NCBI GenBank assembly: GCA_022385755.1
Contig: MU278374.1
Coordinates: 186,001 to 250,000 of the forward strand
DNA length: 64,000 nucleotides
Direction of reading: 5' to 3'
From: Trametopsis cervina
Taxonomy: Eukaryota; Basidiomycota; Agaricomycetes; Polyporales; Irpicaceae
Under the pieces are notes generated by a model. That model was not told the DNA's origin. It saw nothing but the letters and a program-made list of their open reading frames with translations, and did not search any database. Shown here piece after piece: positions 13,152 to 25,408 of this stretch (the first letter of the stretch is position 1; every line of letters begins with the position of its first letter). The position numbers were made by a program, and so were the translations under genes.

Positions 13152-14281
13152 GGAATGCGATTTGGGCTGTAGTTTGTTGGCTATTGGGTATGGATCTGGA
13201 TATATGCTCCCATGTAAGTGTCGTATGTTATGGTACACTATGTATTTCGTCGATCTTAGTGGTCTTTTCGATGGATCTTTTTGCAGCTCTCGACCATCTT
13301 GTCTTCTTTATTTGAGTATACGCGATCTTGGATACGACGCACAGCCTAAATTACCACAATGCACATACGCCGCTTCATCTCCCTCGTATCGATGCTTGGT
13401 GTATTTTGGATTTTAATCACAGCAGTCGGTTCTCCCCCATCCGGGCTCAAATGTGTGTCCGCGTTGACACAGGTGGGCGCTACAACGATCATCTTACGGT
13501 TCGAACAACCCCTCAAGATCAGGTAATGCAAACATTGCTGTGCCTAGTTACCGAGGTGTGGCGAGCACCATGCAGTCCCGAGGAACCCAGTACGTATATT
13601 TGCGGGTGCCCAGTCAATTCATCTTTCGCAGAAACAACAAGAGCCGATCACACATCCGTGTATACTGAATCCTGTGAGACCTAGCATATCGTATCTGCGC
13701 CTAATAGGTGACAGATGCCCAGGATCGCCTCTCATTAACCTCTCAGCGCCCTTATTTTAGCTGCAAGTCTCCTCGTGTCTTCGAGTCCACGGTACGCCAG
13801 CTTCATGTTCGCCGGGATGCTCTCCATCTCACCCATACTTAAGCCCGCAAGGTACAACAGAGAGCGGCCAACTTTCAACCGTACCGATACATCTCTGCTT
13901 CAACTTCGTTATAGCTTCTAGCATCGCATCTGACAGATGTCCCTTAGCCAGCGGCATTAGGAATATGGGCGAGATCAGTCTCGCGGCGCTGCACGCCCAT
14001 TCAGTACCGTGTGGCGCAACTCTTAATGGAGACGTTCGGGCGACGAAGAGGCCGCCGTCAGAGATATGGAGGCGCAGGAAGCGTCGGCGCGCCTTCGACG
14101 TATATGATACCCCCGCGCTGTGCGAGATAGCCGAACGCTGCCATAGGGGTGCTGCAAGAGTATAATTCGCCGCTGTCTCCTACCTCGCGTTTCCGTTCTC
14201 GACTCACAGGTTGCCCCCGACCTCGCAACGCTCCAAGTCGGTATTCACCCTGATCCTGAATAACGCAGGCGCACCGGTGCT
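13152..14281. other. 1.1 kb intergenic
   Basis: No open frame with a motif. The last about 120 bases carry a TATAAT-like element (about 14160) before the P450 start and show weak similarity to the leader of the decayed P450 copy at 19.2-19.4 kb. Confidence 0.45.
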
Positions 14282-16462
14282 ATGCTCACACTATCCGCCG
14301 TTCTTACTGTGTTCTTACCCTTGGTACTGTGGCGTATACAGAAACACAACAATAACCTGAAGGTGCGATTTACGGTGTTCTCTTCTCCGGCACGTCTGAT
14401 GTCCCCGCGTTCCATGTTAGCTCATGGGCAATGTCCCCGGAATACGACCTTTATTCGCGCCCATGTCGCTGCTGGGAGCGATCCTGCCAACGGCTTGGTG
14501 GAACCCTGGGATGGGCTGGTGCTGGGAATGGCGCGAAACGAGTACGTCGGTCACGAGTATGTCAGTGCGACCGGTACTGCAGCTGACGAAGCCGGCATCG
14601 CCAGACTATCTCAACCATTCGCGCGATATTATATCGATGGTGCCGACTCTGTTCGGTAGGCCTGCGCTCTATATCGCGACCGTCGCGGCTATGAAGGCTT
14701 TCCTCGAAGATGAGAGGCGCATCGCGATGGAGAAACCACCCGAGCTGGTTGCGTCGCTCACGTATGTTGATTGTCTTTTGTGCACGCAGATTTTAACCTG
14801 AGTGACGGTTTATCCTCCAGACACTGGGGCGACAATGTTATCGCTGCCAGTGGAAATGCGTGGAAGAGGTATCGACGGATAGTCTCTCCTGCCTTCAATG
14901 CCAATACGTGGGTTCTTTTTCTGTCGTAAGAGTGGCTGCATCCTAACGGAATATTTCCAGCTACCAGCTCGTCGCGCGCGAGAGTTCGGCACTCTATGAC
15001 GAGATGGTAGCAGCTGAACGGTGGAAGAACCACATTGTGATAGATGATATAAACAAAATCACTATGCGGGTACGAAAAAAAACGAATTATCGCAATATTC
15101 TTTCAAACTCGCTAATCTGTCTCTAGTTTGCACTGATCATCATCTGTCGGTGCGGCTTTGGCCATCCTATGCAGTGGAAGGGCGCAGAAGATGGTGACGC
15201 TGTCATGGGCTTCCCCGAAGCCCTCAGCATTGTCTCTGATACGGCCATCGCAAGACTCGTACTCCCTTCCTGGGCATACTCTTTGCCTATCAAGAGGTGA
15301 GCCGCAGGATCTACTCAACGTAGGAATCCTGTCGACCCGCTTCTTACTTACAGTCTGCGTCGCCTGGACCTTGCCTGGAGAACCGTCGAATCTTTCTTGC
15401 AGGATCTCGTGGTGCAGAAAAAGGCAGAAGTGAATGCCACCGGCTACGACCCCGACTCACAACGGGGGGATATTTTCACCAGACTGGTGGAGGCTCACGG
15501 TGAGAGAGGCAAGCTGAGCCTCAGCAGCAGCGAGGTGGTACGTGCCTTCGTGAATAAGTCGCCGCGCAATGCTTCTGATGTCTTTTTCACCAATCAAGAT
15601 CGGAAACACATTCTCGATGATGTTTGCAGGGCACGGTAAGCAAAGTAGATTGAAACGTCCGCTGCTTGTGGCCTAACGGATTGTCCAGAAACCACGGCCC
15701 GCACGCTTTCGGGTACGTTAGGCTTCTTGGCCGTCCATCAAGAGGAGCAGGAGAAGGCAGTCACGGAAATTATGTCTGTCATTGCCGATCGCCAAGAACT
15801 GGTAAGCTACATCTGTTACCGCTCAGCCGCGATGCTTCACATCTTCTAGCACCTCGATGATATCCCCCGCATGAAGCATCTCCTAGCATGCTTCTACGAG
15901 ACATTGCGTATCTTCCGTGAGTGACCTATATGTGGCTCTGTGCATATACTCACGGAGCGTCTTCAGCTGCGGGTGTTACACTAACCCGCAGCATGGTTGA
16001 TGAACATGCGATAGCCAGTACTCGCCCGACTCAACGATCTATCCCTCTGAGGAAAGAAAATCTCGTCATCATCGACATGATCGGCGTCCGTGAGTAGCTC
16101 GTTCTTCAATCCCGCCGCGAATAACACTGGTAGCAGATCACGACCCGGAGACGTTCCCAGAGCCCGAGACCTTTCGGCCATCCCGCTGGTACGATGTTCT
16201 CGACCAGGACGTGAGCATGTTTGGTCTAGGGCCCCGGGCCTGCGTGGGACGAAAGTTCGCGCAGACGGAGGCGCTGTGCTTCCTGGCGCTGTTTCTGCGG
16301 GATTGGAAGGTTGAGCCGGTGCTCGAGGGCTGTGAGAGTCCCGCAGATTATGAACGACGCGTCATGACGAAGGCGTGCAGCCCTAGCCTCGGTTTCGGGG
16401 TTGGATCTGTGAAGCTAATGCTGGTCAAGCGAGAACAGCTTTCAGTAGTTCAAGCAGACTAA
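14282..16462 (+). CDS. Cytochrome P450 monooxygenase (intact, 12 exons)
   Basis: Membrane-anchored haem-thiolate oxygenase; substrate unknown. Exons: 14282-14362, 14421-14541, 14605-14761, 14821-14907, 14961-15069, 15127-15296, 15354-15537, 15599-15635, 15689-15801, 15850-15916, 15967-16089, 16137-16462. All junctions keep frame and give 524 residues, a normal P450 length. Residues 1-20 form the anchor (MLTLSAVLTVFLPLVLWRI). The 37-nt exon 8 plus exon 9 encode the I-helix FAGHETTART. ETLR is the K-helix E-x-x-R, and FGLGPRACVGRKFA is the haem loop with Cys about 452. It resembles P450s expanded in wood-decay basidiomycetes; I do not assign a CYP family. A second copy at 19439-20632 has lost the middle of the gene, and an exon-7-like scrap lies near 28.2 kb. 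Confidence 0.92.
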
Positions 16463-16975
16463 TAGAACTGCCACTAAATATCAACACGAGTTGCTGTTTA
16501 CCGCCTACCGTGAACCTGCCAAAGGTGGTGTTGCGTTGTGCCGCCAGTGGCTGGCCCACTGGTTTTAATCTAACTTTCTGTGTAAGTGATCTTCATATAT
16601 TTCATGACAAGAGAATTTATAGAATGGAGACATCATACATGGCGGGGACGATACGAGGGAGACATGACGGCTCATGTAAAGGGTACTCTGCAGAAAAGAC
16701 TCCAGCAGTGTATCATTGCAGCAACCGCATATCATCCAACTTGCACAAAATTGCTCATGTTCTTCTGACGCACACAGAGTTCTCCGCGCGAAAGCAAGCA
16801 TCATATACCTGTTGCATCCCCGTAAACGGGCGAGAACATGTGTCCGTCTCGATGTACTGTACATTAGGATCTATTTCAATGAACGTGAGCTTCAAGCGGA
16901 CATGGATGTGATCCTGCGCGAATATTGTTGATGAGTTAACACGACGGGAGACGAAATAATGGACTACGCTCACCT

Positions 16976-18764
16976 TTAGTCCAGTTTCCACGGACTCCAG
17001 TACGTGTGGGCCGGAGAGCCCACACTGCACACTGCAGGCAGTTCCATGCGCAGAGGCTGACTGTTGCGTGGAACAACATCGTACTCCGCATTTGCAACGT
17101 ACTTTGACAATTCGGATATCCTTTGTTTGAACCTTTCCGTAACATTGTAGCTCATAGGCGGCTCGAGGACGAGACGCAACGTTTTGATCGCCCGACCTTC
17201 TTTTTTCCGCCTGGTGAGGAATTCTGATAGTGTGGGGTAGCTTATCTCGGTGTACGAATGGAGCTGCAGTTCAGAAAGGGCTGGGAAAAGGTTCAATTTG
17301 GCAATCTCCCCTAGCAATGCCTGGACATTAGCTTCGCGAACACGAATTACCAGCTTCTTAACCGCGCACATCGACTCGGGCATCCAGGAGTCATCCCACA
17401 GCCACAGCTCCTGAACATCGCGTCCATCAATGAAAAATGAAAGCGACGCTCCTGTGCTCTTGTCCCGCGCCAGCACGGCGGCAGTACCGTCCGTCCATGC
17501 AGCGTGATAGGTGGAGATGAAGAGCTTCTTCGCCGGAAAGCGGTTGCTCTTTCCTATCCCACGCATAGGGCGGTAGTCCAAGTATTCATAATCGATTTTG
17601 TAGTCCCGTGCACAATCGCGCAGCACCAGCTTGGACTCTACCATTCTGTGAAACAGTGATCTCCCGTGTACAACGAGGCGTTTCAGTGCAGGCATATCCA
17701 CTGGGGCGATTCCATCTAGCATTTCCTTCAGTTCTTCCTCTACACTCTGGTGTCGGGTCGCATCGCACAGTACGATCATGTCCTCCAGCGTGTGTGCGTT
17801 CATCGCGAATATAGCCATCAGCCCTCTCACGGGGTCTATCAAGGAAGGAGTGTCGTTGATGCGCAATAGCAGATGTCGTAGGCCTTGCAACGTTCCTGTC
17901 TGCCATCGCAGGTCACTGGGCATAGCGAGTGTCTGCAAGTGAGGCATTCGCGCACCACTCAGCGGCGTCGGGCCCTCCAAAGAACGCTGCCCGTGACGAG
18001 CTGCTATTTGTAGGATCTCTAGCTGTTTGGCGTTTTCGGTCCACCGATAGATGTCGTCATCTGTAGACGAAACCCAAAATGACAAGTATCGAATACGGTA
18101 GGCTTGCTTCAGAAGATCTTGTATGAACGTCAATTGAAGAGATGCCAAAGATACGGTATTGCCAAAGTGAACGTTCAGAGGGCGGCTGCCTGATCGCACG
18201 AGTTTTGTAGAAATATAGTTCCCATTATTGCTGTCTCCTGAAAGTGCCCAGGAGTCGACATATATGTCTGTCCACAGAGCAGGAGTCCCGAGGATAACCT
18301 TTCGCCAATGTCGACAGACCAGCGCAGATTGCCTGATAGCACTGTATCCCCATGCACTTCCTTTATTGTAATGGTCGCTGTATGAAAGCTTGGGATAGGC
18401 CGGCATGCATGATTCAAAGATGGCGCTCAGGATTTCCGACGGTAATCTATTCACAGCGGGGTAACGGTTTTGAATGCGTCCTACAGCAAGGACAAGAGAC
18501 CGGAGTCGCTCAACCAGATCGCACTGAACAGAGATAGAGTGAGATAGTAGGCAGCACAAAAGACAGCTGGCTCACTGCAGACTCTTGAGAGATACTAAAT
18601 GGGCAATCGGTCATTAACAGAAGTTCGTATCAGCATACTAGTAGCATTACTTGCCGAAGCAGCTCGTGGTCATCAAGGTTCGAAAGCCAGTCCAGGGAGC
18701 CGGACAGGTACTCCAAACAAGTTTGCATATTCTTTATGTTGAATTCAAAGGATTGAGGTGCCAT
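16976..18764 (-). CDS. F-box/LRR-like protein (intact copy)
   Basis: Predicted substrate-recognition subunit of an SCF-type ubiquitin ligase, inferred from its F-box. Exon 1 is 18764-18651 (38 codons ending ...DDHELLRQ) and exon 2 is 18523-16976, in phase 0, for 553 residues. After a coiled N-terminus the F-box core reads NRLPSEILSAIFESC, followed by SALVCRHWRKVILGTPALW, the usual tail of fungal F-box domains. The long C-terminal half has irregular leucine-rich segments (LNLFPALSELQLHSYTEISY). Divergently flanked by the decayed P450 at 19439. A broken inverted paralogue lies at 9998-11809. F-box families of this kind expand strongly in agaricomycetes; the target is unknown. Confidence 0.85.
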
Positions 18765-18852
18765 CGCAATTGCGTGCGTCGTTAGGAAGAGCGTTCAGTG
18801 TCTGTCGAGAATGATGAACGCAAGCTTGAATCCCTCCATTGATTGATATGGT

Positions 18853-18858
18853 CACGTG
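18853..18858. promoter_or_regulatory. Conserved CACGTG in the F-box upstream region (right copy)
   Basis: CACGTG lies 89 bases upstream of the start codon, in a block shared with the left copy (9892-9897), where spacing to the start is 101. Shared position in two diverged copies is the only evidence for function. Confidence 0.35.
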
Positions 18859-19438
18859 ATCGTATCGCTGCTTGAATATTCCCGTCATTGGCCGATCTCG
18901 CACGTTTAGTTGTCCTCTATCTCACAACGCACGTACTGAATGTTGTTGGACTCACTCCTCGAGGTGCCGTCTGGACCCGAAGACATAACCCGTTGTCGCG
19001 GCGTATCGTCGAGCACATAACAAACCATCCTGCACCTCTCCAGGCCTTTCCGCAATTACGTTTTTTGTGCTCAGAGCATGCCAATGCGATCAGAGTGTGT
19101 ACTGTGGGTATGGTCAATGTGCATGATACTATACGAGAATACATACTGACAGAAACTTTTCCAGAGCGATGTGAATTGTTCATCTTTCAAACGTTTTGAG
19201 CCACTTTACGTTATACTGGAGAAACGGGGCGGAAGCGAAAGGGTATCTTCATCGATTCACGCGGCAGTTGCGTGGATGCGCCGTCAAATCCGCTAGTGTA
19301 ATGTATACGCTACCTTCGCACTGTGCGAAATGCCGACCAAGACCTATAGGATCACCCCAGCGATATAATGCGTCGCCGTGTCCCACCTCACATCTCCATC
19401 CCCGACTCTTATTCACCCTAACCCTGATTAACGATGCC

Positions 19439-20632
19439 ATGCGCGTACTGTCCGCCGTCTTTTTGGTATTGCTACCTTTCGTGCTGTGGCGTATATGGAG
19501 ACATCGCAATAACATGAACGTATGGCTCACGGCATTTTTTTCTCTCACGCATCTGACGTTCCTGCGTACCACCAGCTCATGGCCAACGTGCCCGGAATGC
19601 GGCCCCTGGTTGCACCCATGTCATTGCTGGGAGTCATCTTGCCGACGACGTGGTGGAATCTTGTGGGAGGCTGGTGTTGGCAATGGCGCGAATCAGTACG
19701 TTTGTCAGTAACATTCCAGTGCGGCCTGTACTTTGACTGACTGGCTGTGGTACAGTAGCAGCGGGGTGGTATGTGCTCCGACGGATATACCACTAGGAAA
19801 TGTTGCCAAGTATTCAACCCTGATCAAGATCAGAAACGCGTTCTCGATGATGTTTGCGGACCACGGTGAGCAAAGCAGCTTGGAGAAGCCTGATTGGAGA
19901 GCTGAGAGAAATTCTAGAAACCACGGCTCGTACGTTTGCAAGTTTTTTGGCCGTCCATCAGGAGAAGCAGCAGAAGGCGATTGACGAAATTAAGTCTGTC
20001 ATTGGCAACGGCCAAGAGGTAGTAAGCTGCGTCTGTTACCGCTCGACCGCATCTTCTAACGTATTCTAGCGCCTCGATGATGTTCCTCGCCTGGAACATC
20101 TATTGGCTTGTTTCTATGAGACAGTGCGCATCTTTCGTGAGTTATTCATAAATGGCTCAGCACCTCTACTCATCAAAAGTCCCCAGCCCCGGGTGTTACA
20201 CTGACCCGTAGTATGGTCAATGGACACACTATATCCAGTACTCGCCCAACCAAACAATCTGTCCCATCGAGAAAAGGGAACTTCGTCCTTATTGACATGA
20301 TCGGTGTCCGTGAGTAGCTCGTTCTTCAATCCTGTCGCAAATAACACTGGTTGGCAGATCATGACCCAGAGACGTTCCCAGAGCCCGAGACCTTTCGGCC
20401 ATCCCGCTGGTACGATGTTCTCGACCAGGACGTGAGCATGTTTGGTCTAGGGCCCCGGGCCTGTGTGGGGCGGAAGTTCGCGCAGACGGAGGCGCTGTGC
20501 TTCCTCGCGCTGTTTCTGCGAGATTGGAAGGTTGAGCCGGTGCTCGAGGGCGGCGAGAGCCCCGCAGATTATGAGCATCGCGTTATGACGAAGGCGTGCA
20601 GCCTCAGTCTTGGATTCGGGTGGGGCCTGTGA
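19439..20632 (+). pseudogene. Cytochrome P450, decayed copy with internal deletion
   Basis: Second copy of the P450 at 14282-16462. Exon 1 (19439-19519, MRVLSAVFLVLLPFVLWRIW) and exon 2 (from 19576, LMANVPGMRPLVAPMS) match. Exon 2 is one base shorter at its 3' end than the intact copy, which breaks the frame. Sequence equivalent to exons 3-7 (about 1 kb) is missing: homology resumes at about 19826 with the exon 8 equivalent, which reads FADH where the intact gene reads FAGH. Exon 9 has an indel near TFASFLAVH. The C-terminal exons keep the haem loop FGLGPRACVGRKFA. The homology continues about 250 bases past the stop. It cannot encode a complete P450. Confidence 0.88.
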
Positions 20633-20953
20633 AGCTCAGGTTCGTCAAGTGTGGATAATTTCCGGCTCTCTGCCGTGTAGATTCGAAATGAACAGACTGC
20701 TTGTATTTTACTTCATTTGTTGATCAACTTATATCGATACGTGCTATACATCAACATTCATCAGAAGCCGTAGATCCTATTGCAAACCAGTGTCGTCGTC
20801 CCAGATGTGCCAAAGGTAGCGTTGCATTACTTATGCCATTAGTGGCAGGCTCACTGCGTTGCACAACTTTCTGTGGAGTGTGATCAAACTGTATGTACAT
20901 ACATCAAAGGATAGACGAATGAAAATCAAACCCCAAAGGACTACACACGCACA

Positions 20954-22555
20954 TCAGACAGGAGGAGCGATCTGCTCCACAAAATTCAGATCTTCCCCGA
21001 AATTCGCAACGAAGGTGGTGGCGAACTGGTTGAGGCTGTGGCGACGAAAGACGATGTCAGAGATGACAGGTTCCGCCTCGCTAGACTCGTTGTTTTGACG
21101 AAGGTTAAGAAGAAACCGGCTCGTGAGGACAGAGGTGATACTGGTCAAATGTGAGCCCTCTGTGTAGCCTCAGATAGCCAGCTCGGATGTACGTACGCTA
21201 CAATGTACGGTGATAGGTATTCGATGCCCTGCCAGTATCAAAAAGTAGTCAGGGAAGGAAGTGATAAGATATTCCCCTCACGGGAGACATACGGTTGTCT
21301 CTTGTATTATCGTTTGTATGATGTTGAGGAGTAGGAAGACTCTGTAGATCCGTGAGCTATCACATACCATCGTTGCAAAGTTGAAACCTACAAGAAATAG
21401 AGGAAACCTGCGCAATGGCACCAATGCTCAGCAATCAGTGCAGGCATAAAAGTGTAGCGACACACCTTTGCGAACAAGCAGCTGCGAGATGGATGAGTGC
21501 TGCATCTGCAGCGCTCGCATTCCTCTGCTTACGCTAAGCGTCTTGATACATGTTAGAGCAAGCACCAGTGCATCCGCAAATATTGACACTGTTCGTGATG
21601 CAATTACGACTGCATTTGGATTATCCCATGCCAGTTAAGATATTGGAGACGTGACACCAACCTCTGTGAGAGCTGATTAGTAAGCTGCCGCCGCTAGAGA
21701 GAGATTGAGGGGCAGTACGGACTTCATGATAGTTCGAGCGGCAGGTTCATTCAAGATACACACAGGTTTTGGAAATGCGAGAACTGTCGGTGTGACGATA
21801 CTGTATAAATACTGTCCGTAGAATCAACAATGAAGGGAAAGTGAAGAACAATAGATGATTCGCAGCTTACAGTGTCAGCCGCGCCAGGCCCTGCGGACAA
21901 CACAAAAACGAGGGCACCCAGAGCCACATTTTGCTGCCAGATAGCATATATGCGGATAGCAGGAAAGGCTCAAGGAGATCATGGACATGGATCAGGTACA
22001 CACTCGGGCGGTCAGGAGAATATTGGGGGCTCACCTGCGAAAACGAAAAACAGAAATACTGCGAAAGCTTCTTCTAGCCGTGTAACAGCAGTGCAACTAC
22101 GCCATTGGATCCGCTCATTAATGGGGCGAATTCCTTTTGGTATCCAAAAGATGAACATACCTCTGCAGAACCGTTATTAGTATAGTTATCAACACAAGAA
22201 ACAGTAAGCACATACGGTTGGGTTCAGCGAGAACATTGTGAAGAACGAGAGGAGGCCGTAGAAGAGTGTCATATACCGATTCAGAAAGAAGAGGACCGAG
22301 ACAGCAGTGATCCTCCTCCTCCAGACTACCTTTTGTTCTTGCTGGATCAGTACAAACAACTCATACACGAGAATCGCTAGAGACAGCGTGTTACTTGCGA
22401 CATTACTTGATGATAGAACCATCAAATGTCCTCACTGAATGTGGATACATTGATGTAGTTCTGTCTGTATTAGAAGAATGTCAGATAATAGCAGCAGGGG
22501 TGGTATGAAGTACTCACATTATTGCAACGTTCACTTTTTGCAAATCAGTAGCCAT
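20954..22555 (-). CDS. Seven-helix membrane protein, DUF6533 family (copy A)
   Basis: Putative 7TM protein of a large agaricomycete family (DUF6533-like) with no established ligand. Exon 1 starts at 22555 (MATDLQKVNVAI). A short exon gives IQNYINVSTF, then TILVYELFVLIQQEQKVVW...VLFFLNRYMTLFYGLLSF, the family's N-terminal signature. Further exons: ...RLEEAFAVFLFFVFA, AFPAIRIYAIWQQN...LGALVFVLSAGPG, a helix near SIFADALVLALTCIKTLSV, and the C-terminal ITSVLTSRFLLNLRQ with VANFGEDLNF before the stop at 20954. All junctions I traced keep frame with GT-AG introns; not every middle exon was resolved. Copy B is at 41777-43406, and a C-terminal scrap lies at about 27.8-27.96 kb. Confidence 0.78.
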
Positions 22556-24119
22556 TTTTTTAAAAGATTCTAAACCGGCAGGTAGGTAGCAATGCTGCCA
22601 CAGAAGGACCTCTGTGAACGTGGAGAAAAGGCGTCAGAAGTAGCTGGCACACAAAGGTATCTTCTTCTTGTAGTCGCGCTCTCATCAGAGAACACTACCG
22701 TCACCTACATCAGAGGAACATTGACATCTGTATCTGTGCTCGTACTGTTCTGAACGTGATCGAAGGCAGGAAGTCGGAGGGATCTGGAATGGTTGATCTG
22801 GCAAGACAGTCGAGGGGTTTGTCTCATAGATATGGTCCGCGCGCAGTGTGCGCTCGTCGCGGCATACGTTCCCGTCCCACGAGGCACCGTATAGCGTGCG
22901 GTGTGTATATTCACTACACTGCCAGAGAAGAGAGCTGTGTTTGTGTACTACATACACAACAGCAGACCATCTCTGTGTCTAGTATGCCAGAAGGCGTGAT
23001 TCTACTTTCAGAAATCGTTCACTGACCTCAATCGCATTGTGCAGATACATCCTATATTATGATGCGTCAGACAGATCTTGATGGAGAGAAAACTGCGCTC
23101 ATGTCACTCACGAATGCCAATTCGAGGGCCATTGACATGCCAGCGCGCACGTTGATGCAACGGTGTGTTATACCCGTGCATGATTGTTGGGCTCCCTGAG
23201 CCAGCTGGTGCAGACGAGATGCAAGATATCCCAGTCGTGTTGCGCTTGCAGAACCCCAGTCGCGTCTCACGCAGAGTGCACAGTGCTTTCGGGCCGAGAA
23301 GCTGTGATCCTGTATCAGTAACATAACGAGAGATAGTGCAGAAAACATGCTATTGATACCACGGAAGCCAGTGACTGTCCTTGTCTGATTCTTGCCCCAC
23401 CTAAGCCCGGTCGGCCGTCGATACAAGCACTACAATAAGAAACGAAACAACGGTGCTTGATCTGTATGTCATCCTCAGAGTTCGAGAGTACGTATGGGCG
23501 GGCGATTCAGAATGGCATCTTCAGCGCGCAACTGCATAGATGACCAGACACGGACGCACAGCGTGTGCGACAGACTCTTGGTTGGCACCGGCATTAGTAG
23601 CTTTGAGTCCTCGTTCAACTTCTCAGTTGCATCGGGTATTATTTGCTTGAAATGCGTCGGGCTGGTACTGACGACGAAGGACAATCCAAAATTGTGGAAG
23701 TGGAAAGGAGAGAGACGCTGCACTGGCGCTGCGTGCGAGCTCGTCCTTCAAACGCGTTGCCCGAATTAACAGGATATGTGCTATGAGCTGCACAGACAGC
23801 TTGCTTATCATAACTTGCTCATCATAACAGCGGTCTACGTGTTGGATGCTCGCCTCCCTCTGCAGACCTTATCCTCCCTAGAGCGTTTGAAGGTCCAACA
23901 GTTGCCCCAGAAAGCCGCGACGGGGGTCATGATATACGAGGTCGGTGGCGACCGCCGATCATCTTGGTGAGTGTGTGTGATGACATCTTGAATAGTAGCT
24001 GCAGCGCATACGATAGACTGGGGGCAACAAACACTGCGTTTTGCTCTCGTGTTGTCGGCGACATCCATTCCCACGAGTGTACGCCAGTCAATCTGCACAG
24101 GAAATGTTCTCTATGGAAA

Positions 24120-24315
24120 GAAAATAGTTTTGCAAGGTAGGGTAGATGTACTTGGAATGAATATAAAAAGAACCGAGTAGAGATGAGGTCGGGAAAAGTG
24201 TTTGCAAACTCACCTAATGTGCGTGATAACCGTATAGGATCGTGGATGCGCGCGCGCGCTAATCCGAGCGTGGCTTGCGAGTTGGCTTGTGCGCAATGTG
24301 CGTCTTCTCCCTTGA
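24120..24315 (+). repeat. Dispersed direct repeat, copy 1
   Basis: About 190 bases match 28.37-28.56 kb in the same orientation; shared blocks include GTGTTTGCAAACTCACCTA and AACCGTATAGGATCGTG. On the minus strand it contains a donor-like GTGAGT and an acceptor-like CCATAG, so it may derive from a spliced gene. Confidence 0.6.
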
Positions 24316-24357
24316 CCACTCGCTACTCATCTTCGCGTCCTAAACAGTTTTGCATCT

Positions 24358-24720
24358 TGGACGCCAACAGAGGATGGCGAAGACACTCCATCTCGATTCA
24401 CCCTCCGTTTCACACCCGTCTTCACCATTCCCGCGACGCGTTCTCGAATGTGATTGTGGTTCATCTCCTGCATCCGGTCCAGCTCCTCTCTTGTTCGCCG
24501 TAATCGTTCGCCTTGCGTTCCTTATGATGGGCCTCCACAAATGAATCCATACCCTCGCAGAGCTCCTTCCACAATGCATCAAGCTAGTCGTACATAGCCT
24601 GCATATGTGACTCGCGCCGACGGCTGAGCCCCTCGAGCCTGGGGCGTTTCTGTTCTGTCCTCACGGCAAGCCCTGGAGATAGGCCTAGGAGCTCACGCTC
24701 TTATTCCAACGATTTGTATC
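24358..24720 (+). pseudogene. Decayed unknown coding fragment, copy 1 (inverted pair)
   Basis: The sequence matches about 30.56-30.91 kb on the opposite strand over roughly 350 bases. Translation in the common frame gives related peptides in both copies: LMMGLHK...IHT and LPQCIKLV here, LLMFGLHKSIYTRIERAEL and PPQCIKLVLQYMACL in the other. Stops (for example after GLHK) interrupt this copy. Substitutions that preserve the peptide suggest a former protein-coding gene. I do not recognise the family. Confidence 0.5.
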
Positions 24721-25408
24721 GGCTAATTGGCTGGTATTCTGCCAATCGTCCTCTGACCCTCCTCTCACATACGTCAACTTGCATTTCCTGCGGCATCGCT
24801 ATTCCCGTCTCATAATACTGCCACTCCTCCATATCACATACACAACAGACTTTCGACTGCTGTAACATTCCATGGAAGGTCGACATAGTCCTAAGTTGAG
24901 CCTCTTCTTGACTTGTGGAATTGTTCTAGGTAAGCCAAATACAAACGACAGATATCAGGCTACGTCTTCCAAGGCAACTGCCCCCGTACCGTACGTTACT
25001 CTTGAGCACATGTTTGTTTGTATGCGCTGTGCTCATAAATTTGCTGGTGATCTTCCATCTTTTCTACGCGAACGTCTTAATATCTTCCCGCCCTATGATC
25101 AGTTCAGCCTGCCGTCCAGCACTGGCATCCACTTGGCGTTCCGAGATATGGGGGAAATGTGAAACTGTCATAATGTAGGCAACATCTTGTTCCAGACATC
25201 GACACCAGCTAACTACAAACAGTACGACAGAATTCAAACTTGAAAACTTTCCGCAAATAAACAGAAGCGGATATCATGACTGTTGGAGTCGTTCTAGCCT
25301 GTATCATAGGGAGGCAGCTTTCAAAAGGTTTTTGGCGATCCTTGGTCTGTTATTACATTTAATGTACAATCTTTTTCTACAAGATTAAGAGTACAATACC
25401 CTCCTACA

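Larger units (their letters stand above)
16720..19230 (-). repeat. Inverted duplication, right arm (intact F-box copy)
   Basis: Partner of 9.39-11.99 kb in opposite orientation, including promoter, gene and 3' flank. The arms enclose the intact P450 and the small membrane protein. Ends are approximate. Confidence 0.75.
22556..25408. other. 2.9 kb gene-poor region with decayed sequence
   Basis: No intact gene recognised. A minus-strand frame at 23067-23426 has one hydrophobic stretch (INSMFSALSLVMLLIQ) and may be a decayed membrane protein. Two dispersed repeat copies lie here (about 24.12-24.31 and 24.36-24.72 kb), described separately. Confidence 0.45.

Noticed and set aside
23067..23426. 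119-codon minus-strand frame as a membrane protein gene
   Set aside because: Only one hydrophobic stretch, no family signature and no consistent exon chain.
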